From NCBI GenBank assembly GCA_010015745.1, contig ML978180.1:248001-312000 (forward strand): a DNA stretch of 64,000 nucleotides, read 5' to 3'. The notes under the pieces were generated by a model. It had not been told where the DNA came from. It worked only from the letters and a program-made list of their open reading frames with translations, and did not search any database. This DNA is from Setomelanomma holmii. Its lineage: Eukaryota > Ascomycota > Dothideomycetes > Pleosporales > Phaeosphaeriaceae. The position numbers and the translations under genes are program-made. Positions 56,701 to 64,000 of the stretch are shown here, piece after piece (the first letter of the stretch is position 1; every line of letters starts with the position of its first letter).

Positions 56701-57463
56701 ACGAGGATGTTTCATCAGTCTCGTACTTTCTTGGAGCTCTGCAGAAGCTGCGGTCTACCAACAATCCTACAATCCAGCAAGTCATTTGTCTTGGCGTTGT
56801 CAACTCAGCTGGTATGGCCTCAGAGTCCGTGGCGCAGAATGCCAGAGATGCTATCGTCACATTTACTGCTGACTTGCCAGTACATAGCGCAGATGGCAAG
56901 GAATGGTCGCTGTTGGACTTTGCAAATTGTGTGTTGGGCATTTTGAAGGCGAACAACGATAACGACAGAGTCTTGGTCCCCTTACTGGAAACTGTTGCTT
57001 TCCTCTTCGACATGCAAATCATGCATCATCTCACTCCAACGTCATTTAAGTATGCGCGACGAGCAAAATAACGTCCAACATTGGAAAAATGCTGATCTGT
57101 TTGCAGTTTCCGGTCTCTTCTGTCTCTCATACAGAAGGCGCATTTCAAGTCGACACATATGCAGAAACTTCATCTCGCCATTGAGGTCTATCGAGGACTT
57201 GGCTGTTTACCAAACACTCGTCAAGATACGTTGTCGAAAGTGACAAGTATGCTTCTACATCCATTTCCAAAGGTACGTAGTTTCCAGCCTGCGAACATGG
57301 ATGACTAACGAAAGCTTAGATTCGTATGATGGCGGCTGAGACTTTGTGGATTCTGACACGAGTAGACGCTTTGAAGCTGCAAGACTGGAGCGTGCCATCG
57401 AAAACCTTGAAGCCTTTTGTACTCAGTCTCCAGAAAGAGTTGATAGTTGCAGCAAGCGCATGA
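53766..57463 (+). CDS. CIN1: tubulin-specific chaperone (cofactor) D
   Basis: Four exons, 53766-53912, 53964-57049, 57107-57272 and 57320-57463, give 1180 aa with exact phase closure. Cofactor D (Cin1 in budding yeast, Alp1 in fission yeast) captures beta-tubulin and helps assemble the alpha/beta dimer. The protein is a long helical HEAT/Armadillo solenoid. Diagnostic family blocks are SLIEPFQEDPQILDTHLKTF (across intron 1), DGDTPVRYGVSKALSII, VRDAACFGVWALSRRYA and IRRGSSAALQELIGRHPNT. The conserved C-terminal part (QKLHLAIEVYRGLGCLPN) is encoded by the two small last exons; stopping at 57071 would cut about 100 residues off. The intron 1 acceptor at 53963 is chosen because it gives SLIEPFQEDPQ. 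Confidence 0.95.
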
Positions 57464-57617
57464 GCTACAGCAAAACGACGGCGGCTATCGGAAAATGACT
57501 GCAATGTGATAGGCTCGGAACGTGAGGAAATACGTTGTGGCTTTTTTGGCCCACCAGATACTCCTACACATCCTCAAAGTCGATTGTACGGAGTGCACTG
57601 AACCAGTTGATCAATCT

Positions 57618-58234
57618 CTACTCCCTCACAGGGAAAGAAATTGCCTCGAGATTCGTGTGTCCAACCTTGTCGCCTATAGCAGCCGTCACCAAGCCATCCA
57701 ACCAGTCCTGGTGTCCAAGCAACATTTTGTTGGGCTTTTGCTCCTCCCACTCCTTGAAAATAGGACCAATTTGGGATTCTTGCGTCAAAATTCTCACGCG
57801 CTGGCCGTCCAAGTCCTCCACTAACCATGCGTGGTATACCTCAAGACCTTCCGGTGTTTTGCTAGACCATGCAAGTTTTCCAGCCTGTCCATTACCTAGA
57901 TTAGGAAAAGGACGTCAGTATTCATATCAAATATATCCTCTTTTTGTTTTGACGTACTTTCCGGCGTCTCGGACTCTTCTATCGTACAGGTTAGTGGCGG
58001 AAAGCCGAAGGTACTGAATTTAAACACGTCGGATTTGTGTAAGAAGGTACCAGACTCAGGCGGCGTTATCAGTGCGCAGTTTTTGTAATATGACTCCCAC
58101 TTCGATATGTTGGCAAGGAGAGCCCAGATTTGAGTACTGGTAATGCCTTTGACAATACGTTCATTGGAGACGAAATTGTCGGTCGTGCCGGGGAGAAAGT
58201 GTTTCGGCCAAATAATGGAGCTCTGTTGCGCCAT
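57618..58234 (-). CDS. SRPBCC (polyketide cyclase/START-like) domain protein
   Basis: Two exons in reading order, 58234-57958 and 57895-57618, give 184 aa. The helix-grip SRPBCC fold is suggested by the order IWALLANISKWESYYKNC, then strands around GTFLHKSDVFKFSTFGFPPL, then VYHAWLVEDLDGQRVRILTQ. The C-terminal long helix is LLGHQDWLDGLVTAAIG. These features form a hydrophobic ligand pocket in relatives; the ligand is unknown. The 62-nt intron opens GTACGT and ends TCTAG. The gene converges on cofactor D with only 154 bp between the stops. Confidence 0.85.
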
Positions 58235-58976
58235 AGCTATGAAGGTTTTGAAACACGGGTGTTGTTTGCTGGGATATAGGTCGAAATTATGCTGGCGTTA
58301 AAGGATAGGAAATTGTGCATCACGCTCGCAAAATCGAACGTCGCAAGTGGTGACGCTTTCGTGCGTCGTTCCTCTATGACATAACACGCCACTCGTCCAT
58401 ATTTCGAAAGCGCTAATGGCCTCCAGACACTACGAAAATCAGCTGACGCCGTACCCTAATAAATGGCAGCGGTGTATTGACATCTTAGCGGAATCGTCAA
58501 GTCCTTTGCTTTATTCATCGTCTCTTGGGCCTAGTGGAGACGATCGACAAGCGTCGGCTGTCCGACCTCATGTCCATCGACGTCATCCTGAAAAGCGAAG
58601 CTCGAGAACCATTCGCAAGATTGCCAACATGAAATTTCAACAGGGCGCTGACAAAGGAATAGACTCCAATGCTATCTCTGACAAGAGCGTGTCTCGGCCT
58701 TTTTGACCTCAGATCATGACTGTGGAGGACCATGCATGCTGCGTTTTCTCAGAGTAGAAGCCAACGCGTGCGCACAACCCGCGTAGCAGATGTTGCAGCA
58801 GCGACAGGTGAATTATGCATTGCTGAGGAACCTACGAAACCCCCCAGCTCAGACATGAGCCAATTTGTACAGTATCGAACGAAATCCCGCGCATATCATG
58901 ACTAGTCGTGCCAGTCTCGGCCTTACCGGGTTCACACCGTCCTTTGCATTGTCAACTCCCCTTGCTTCCCACCCAT
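58235..58976. other. intergenic region
   Basis: 742 bp holding the promoter of the SRPBCC gene. A plus frame at 58416-58706 (96 residues) has no domain. Confidence 0.45.
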
Positions 58977-59645
58977 TTATGGCAATGCAGGCTGTCCTTC
59001 TAGTTGAGTCGGGTCCTGTTTCGAGAAAGCTCTCGATGCCAATAAATCGGTTGTGTTGCGGGTAGGGAATGCCTGCGGAGGATCGCGTAGGCAGCTGCAG
59101 CTTCTGTTCCAGCATCGTCGCTCATAAGACGACTGTTGCATAAATTGCGACTGTGCGCCATAAAGCTCGGGATACTGTTGCAGAGGTGACCATAGCTCTG
59201 GTGTAGACGGTTCGGTTGCCCGTATAGACCTTAGAGACGGTAGAAGCTGAAGGTCATAATATCGCGATGGCCTGCTGTGACAAATCCCTTCCTCGCGCGC
59301 ACAAAGCAGGTCCAAATTGTTCCATGTCGCAGCTTCCCTTCCAGACGCTGCGTTGTGCTTATGGATGTCTCTGACGCGACTTTGTACACGAGTGGATTGC
59401 ACGTGTGCGTGTGACTGCGGCAAAACCACGATGGCGTCCTGTCGACCCGTCTGGTCAGGAGGTTGAGAGTCCAGGTTAGGAATTCCACATAAGCCGTACG
59501 GGGATCGTTCTTCATGTATGGAGTAAGAAAGTCCGGAAGATGTTGGGCCTTCATCATGGTTGGCCCATATATTTGTCGTGGATGAATCCGCTGTCGAGTG
59601 GCTTACGAGTGCGGCAAACTGGACAAGAGAATCCAGGGCATTCAT
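58977..59645 (-). CDS. hypothetical protein, gene model uncertain
   Basis: Open frame of 222 residues starting MNALDSLVQFAALVSHSTAD. The first 150 residues have protein-like composition, including LPSLRSIRATEPSTPELWSP. After about residue 165 another frame (SDDAGTEAAAAYAILRR) looks more coding-like than this one. An unrecognised intron may therefore shift the frame near 59110-59140. No domain is recognised. The Ser/Thr/Pro-rich layout would fit the N terminus of a fungal transcription factor, but no zinc finger is visible. Confidence 0.35.
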   Translation of the reverse strand: MNALDSLVQFAALVSHSTADSSTTNIWANHDEGPTSSGLSYSIHEERSPYGLCGIPNLDSQPPDQTGRQDAIVVLPQSHAHVQSTRVQSRVRDIHKHNAASGREAATWNNLDLLCAREEGICHSRPSRYYDLQLLPSLRSIRATEPSTPELWSPLQQYPELYGAQSQFMQQSSYERRCWNRSCSCLRDPPQAFPTRNTTDLLASRAFSKQDPTQLEGQPALP

Positions 59646-60129
59646 GGTGTGTAGATGCTACAAAGCTGAAGTGATCGTTGCCAAAAGCATAGCTGAACAA
59701 GCTGAAGAGCTTCTTGTATAACAGTTATCTTTTTTAATAATGTGCCTGCTGGTGAAACAATCGATGGTAGCACGTGTGACACTGCTGCGTCTTTACCTCC
59801 ATCTACTTGTGCTAGATGCTGCTGCATAGTACTGGAACTATCACGAAGTGCAAATGTGGCACATCAACCTCTGAATATCAGGGCTGTGCCTAACGATGGC
59901 TTGTGCGGTGGAACAAGTCTTCACCCGTGATACGTGACATGAAAGGGCATCTGTTGGATATACTGGTTGCTAGAAGCTGAGCAGAGGTTTTTTGCAGATG
60001 AAAAAAGTGATCGCCACCTTCTTACCAATGTGTCTTCCTTCGCTTTGTCTGCTATCAACGAGAGTGATGCTGACTCGCAACATAAACAAGCTGTCCACGG
60101 GTGGTTCCACGATACTCAATTGGCGTCCA
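59646..60129. other. intergenic region
   Basis: 484 bp between the uncertain gene and the stop of bioDA. No gene seen; it should hold the 3' UTR of bioDA. Confidence 0.45.
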
Positions 60130-63100
60130 TCAATCGCTGAGTGCATTGAGCTTTTCAGTGAATGCAGCCTCCACAGCAGCTAGGTGCTTCGGTTTCGAGG
60201 TCATACTTGCCATCAAGTATATAATATTGCCCAGCACTCGCGAGTGTATTCGTACTTGTGTTCGTGATATCTCATTCAAGAGTCGGTCACGAAGTCCGAC
60301 CGCAGCAGACGAAGAGTACCCTACATAGCGTCAATACGATGCTATCATTATGGACGAGGTGGGAAATTGGAGAGTACAACTCACCGCTTGACCCCGACTT
60401 ATCGACAAGCGATACTGCCAACACTGAACCTAGAGCGTTCACATAATCCACCCTATCATGTTTCGAGATGTGGTGAACAAAGCGCTGTGACCACATGCTC
60501 CATGCACGTTCGTCTGCAGGTGTATTCAAACTCGTGCTGACATGAGCGCTGCGGTTCTGCGGTTGTGGCTGGGTTTTTGGGAACATCCAGTCCCCCTTGT
60601 ACTTCCTCCATGAGGAGTCTACGGTATTGAGGTCGCTCATACTCTCCAGGCTGACATTTGCGATATGGCAGCCGATAGGATGCTGACTTGGTTAGCGTCG
60701 CGGGCAGCGTGAACACACATCAACTTACTGCGGTATAACTATGCCCGTGTAGCAAGGCATCTGACTTTTCATTCCCCCAAAACGCGTCAAAAAGTGACTG
60801 ACTAGTCGCGGTAATGGACAAGGGAAGCAATCCACCGGTCAAAAGTTTGGCATGGACGCTTATATCTGGATGCACTTTCAAGAATGATGCGGCGGTGAAT
60901 CGACCGAGGCGATACAGACCGGTGAAAACCTCGTCGAACATGACAGGAAGACCAGCCCAATCAAGCTCATGTGCTGGTGCTACAGCGGCGCCAGTTGTTG
61001 AGAAGTTGTACCGACGCACAACGCGCACGATACTTTGTTGGAACAAGGGGTCGACAAAGACCATGCCACCTTCAAATGTGTAGGTACGGTGTCAGTGTAT
61101 GTCTCACATTCAATTCGTATTTGTAACGCTTACCAGCACCCAGAATGCACGGTTCGATGATCAGTGCGCCAAATTTCCTGTGCTGCTCTTTGACAAGCTT
61201 GTCCAGCGTCTTCTCGATATATGCCTCGTATCGTGGCGACTGGCCACGGAAGTCGAAGTCAAAGATGCTTTCCATGGTTTCGAAGTACTGTGTCGGGCCA
61301 AACTCTTCGTCCATATCTTTCGGTGGCTCGACCACCCAGCGGCCTTTTCTCAACTTGAAAGTCGGATAGTCGAACCAAAAGCCACGGCCACGGTACCAGT
61401 CTACCTTTTCATTGAATACACAAGGCTCAGAGGCATCCATGGCGCCGATGGTGTCTCCGTGATATGAGCCTCGCAGCCCCAATACACCCACCTCGTGCCT
61501 CGCACCAGTCCATTCATACCGTTTGCAACTGGCCCGTAGACTCATTTTGATACCTACTTCGGTCGCTGTACTTCCATTGTCACTGTAAAAGATCTTTCTC
61601 AGGCGGGGATTGGCTAGGCCTTTGATCATACGCTCAGCGAGCGTGATTGCAGGCTCATGAGTCGCTCCAGCGAACATCACATGTCCATAGCGTCCTGCCG
61701 CATATGCGGCTTGTAATGCCAGCTTTGGATTGCCATGTCCAAGTCCCTGCCAGCCTGTCAGCTCAGTATAAGGTCGAGAATATACGGAGCTTACCTGTGT
61801 CCACCATGAGGCAGAACCATCGAACGCAGGATAGAGGAGAGTGGTATCTTCTTTCCTTTCAACGTCATGGAGAGATGTATCTGTGTGTTTGACTTGGAAG
61901 TAATCGCCATATGCAGAATCGAACACGAGAACGTCTGCAGCCTTCTCTATGTGCTTGTGCTGTGTGAATGGATGCCAGATGGTTTCTTTCGTGCGTGCAG
62001 ACATACTGCCTAGAGAGCTCAAGCGCTTAATATGCATGTCGATGAGTCGTCCCCCTACTTGATACATGTGCGCTGCCCTGCTGTTGGTCTGGTAGTAAGC
62101 TGTCATCCTTTGAGCTTCTTCTTCTTCACCGCTACCCTGGAGGTCAGGAATCCAGGGCAAAGTAAAGGTTGGGATGTTCATTTTCCCAAAGTGATCAGTG
62201 AGGTATGCGGCGTTCTCAAACTTGCTCTTGTCGTCAAAGCAAATCACAGCGTCGATATCATAGCCTCGGACGATCAAAGATTCTGCCGCCGAGATAGTCG
62301 AACCAATTCCGCCGAGCCTGTGATCGCCAATGAGGACGGCAGGAAGCCTCAAAGGACGAAAGAGGTCGGCTTGAGGAGTGCCAGATGGGCCGGGCGATAG
62401 CACAGCGCCAGCTGTCTCGACGATAGCAATGCCCATGGATCCCCGAACTAAATTTGAATCGCAAGCCGCCTTTTCAAGCCGGGCACCAAGGCGGCGTAAT
62501 AGTTGCTCATTGCTTGGCTTTTGAATGTTAGCATATTGTTGATCCTGACGGCTCGAGGCTGTGAAAGGAGCTGATTAATTGCAAAGCGAACGGTCTGATT
62601 CACGATCAAGAAGTGCAAACCACCATGTGTGATGCTGTTCGAGCTGTATTAGCCATAGCCGCCCAGAGCTTTCCTGAACGTAAGCTACAACATGACACCC
62701 TTAAGCATTCGCCGAGTCTGCGATAGTCGAAAGACACCATTATTACACAAAGAGCCGCAGTGTGTTTTGCACGTACTGTGGTCATATTGGGAGCTTTGCA
62801 GAAGATGAAACCGTAGCCAGGCTCAACAGCCTTCAGCAAGTAGCAAAGGCACCTTTAAGCCAGCGTTTCGTGCTCTGAGTCCACCCGGGCTCGATTGTGG
62901 ACGAAAACCCAGGACACACTGTCTCCTTTCCGACAGAACCTCTGAAGGGCAGGGCCAAAACATCATCGCGTAGCCGGATGCAAAAGCTTGAAGGGAGGCC
63001 GACTGATCGTTGAAGTGCCTTCAGGACAGGTTCACCTGTCAAATATGAAGAGAACTTGCAAGAGCCGCTCGAAATCTTCTCCTTTGGTGAGGAAGGTAAT

Positions 63101-63406
63101 GAAAGTTTCACTCACGTCTTGCTGCGAGCCTCGAGCCGCAATGTGCGGACTCACGGGATCATCGAATTGGAAGATGGTATATGCTGACTTTCCGGTATAT
63201 TTCCGAACGTAGCGATCATCAGCTTCGCTTGAAGGGCCTGTTGACACAGGCTTGATGTAGTTGAGATTCCATCTTTGTTTTCCCTCGCGCCTTGTGAAGT
63301 GAGCTGCTAAAAGGGTGGAAAACACAGTTTTACCGACTCCAGTATTCGCACCATATATCTGAAGCGCTATGAGGTTTTTCCACAAAGCGCCAGGCACTCG
63401 TGACAT
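60130..63406 (-). CDS. bioDA: bifunctional dethiobiotin synthetase / DAPA aminotransferase
   Basis: Six exons in reading order: 63406-63116, 62517-61795, 61746-61134, 61069-60729, 60682-60385 and 60320-60130, giving 818 aa. It fuses BIO3 and BIO1: it converts 7-keto-8-aminopelargonate to DAPA, then dethiobiotin. The N-terminal BioD half has the P-loop GANTGVGKTVFST and VETAGAVLSPGPSGTPQADL. The C-terminal class III aminotransferase half has SWWTQGLGHGNPKLALQAAY and LRGSYHGDTIGAMDASEPC. The cofactor-site Asp lies in MFDEVFTGLYRLG and the Schiff-base Lys in AKLLTGGLLPLS. The last exon ends RIHSRVLGNIIYLMASMTSK, the family's normal C terminus. Intron 1 is 598 nt, far longer than others here; intron 2 is 48 nt and stop-free. 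Confidence 0.96.
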
Positions 63407-64000
63407 CCTGCTGAACAAGGGAACAAAATCGAGTCGCGGGTTGCTGCAAAGTAGTCACGTCGTTCAGTGTGCTGGGCACCGCCCGGAGAACCGACCTCCA
63501 GAATATCGCTGAGCGGCGCTAGGACCAGAAAGGAAAGAAGCATCGAGCTCTGTTGCTGCAGGTCCGACTAGCTGCAAGGTACGTTTAATTCGCGCTCACC
63601 GATGTCGGTGCAATCTATGGCACGGCTACTCAAGGTCTTAGAGTTCGGCGAGTGACCGTGGGGTTCTGCGTTGTCGTGCGCTTGACAAATTCCATAAATT
63701 ACCCTCAAATGGCACTTTCCGCACGCTACCTTATTGGGGCCGTGGTGCATCGCCAGTCTCCACCGTCTGCAACTCTCCTCTCAGCCGGATCTTTAGTTTG
63801 GTTCAAAACCTCGTTGTAGGGGACGCTGGACATGCGAGGAAGAGCCGAGGCTCATATTGAGCATGATCATATCTACGTAACACCATCAACAACGGCGTAA
63901 CGACGTCGAGATAGCTCGCAAAAAGAGATATGGGTATCTCAGCCGGTAGAACCTTGATGGAACGTCGTCTTCAGGATTCGCTGGACCGCCGACGCATCAA
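63407..64000. promoter_or_regulatory. bioDA upstream region and right edge
   Basis: 594 bp upstream of the bioDA start. It should hold its promoter. A short minus frame at 63568-63750 shows no domain. Nothing else is recognised to the window end. Confidence 0.4.

Noticed and set aside
57050..57071. Stop at 57071 as the end of tubulin cofactor D
   Set aside because: A GTATGC donor at 57050 and two further exons restore the conserved C terminus to 57463.
61081..61133. Stop of the long bioDA frame at 61072 as the gene end
   Set aside because: A GTAAGC donor at 61133 joins in phase to GGMVFVDP, completing the aminotransferase fold through 60130.
63920..64000. Possible tRNA A-box-like string near the right end
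   Set aside because: No matching B box or cloverleaf could be formed within the window.
1..64000. Secondary-metabolite cluster, transposon or CRISPR array
   Set aside because: No polyketide, peptide or terpene synthase, no transposase or reverse transcriptase, and no spaced direct repeats were seen.

Overview
The window is filamentous ascomycete (Pezizomycotina) nuclear DNA, most likely Dothideomycetes. The evidence is short spliceosomal introns (mostly 48-80 nt, GT-AG), single-copy fungal housekeeping genes on both strands, a fused BIO3-BIO1 biotin gene, and alpha-aminoadipate lysine synthesis. I found no operons, CRISPR arrays, insertion sequences, rRNA or convincing tRNA. Exon structures were worked out by eye from splice sites, reading phase and protein-family continuity. 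Coordinates given for a gene run from start codon to stop codon and include introns.

Layout. 0.8-3.3 kb: large disordered Ser/Arg-rich protein (-). 6.2-7.7 kb: kinetochore NUF2 (+). 8.1-8.9 kb: sterol C-8 isomerase ERG2 (-). 9.5-12.9 kb: F-box-like protein and GNAT acetyltransferase (both -). 13.9-15.5 kb: IDI1 with a small unknown gene 36 bp downstream (both -). 15.9-17.6 kb: homocitrate synthase (-). 18.3-20.6 kb: GFA/CENP-V-like protein and a peroxisomal D-amino-acid oxidase (both -). 21.4-22.5 kb: OTU deubiquitinase (+). 22.9-25.3 kb: TRS85 (-), divergent from CCA1 (+, 25.7-28.7 kb), whose reading frame continues into a Tti2-like domain. 30 kb: four-helix membrane protein (+). 31.5-32.2 kb: unknown (-). 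32.3-36.4 kb: 1363-aa disordered protein (-). 37.3-39 kb: ATP17 (-) and NDUFS4 (+), divergent. 39.6-41 kb: small basic protein (+) and secreted SGNH esterase (-). 41-44.2 kb: gene-poor. 44.2-46.5 kb: multi-exon unknown (-). 47-48 kb: unknown acidic protein (-). 49.9-50.8 kb: FMN-binding oxidase (-). 51.8-53.6 kb: POL32 (-), divergent from tubulin cofactor D (+, to 57.5 kb). 57.6-58.2 kb: SRPBCC protein (-). 60.1-63.4 kb: bioDA (-).

Most genes are ordinary housekeeping functions and do not form a pathway cluster. ERG2 and IDI1 both serve sterol/isoprenoid synthesis and lie about 6 kb apart on one strand. ATP17 and NDUFS4 both encode inner-membrane OXPHOS subunits and share a 266-bp intergenic region. 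I saw no secondary-metabolite cluster and no clearly new defence or mobile system. The most interesting items are the CCA1-Tti2 fused frame with a potential splice switch, the tandem repeat in the shared OXPHOS promoter, the 598-nt first intron of bioDA, and a multi-exon unknown protein with a repeated Tyr-Asp...His-Pro...Asp-Asp motif.
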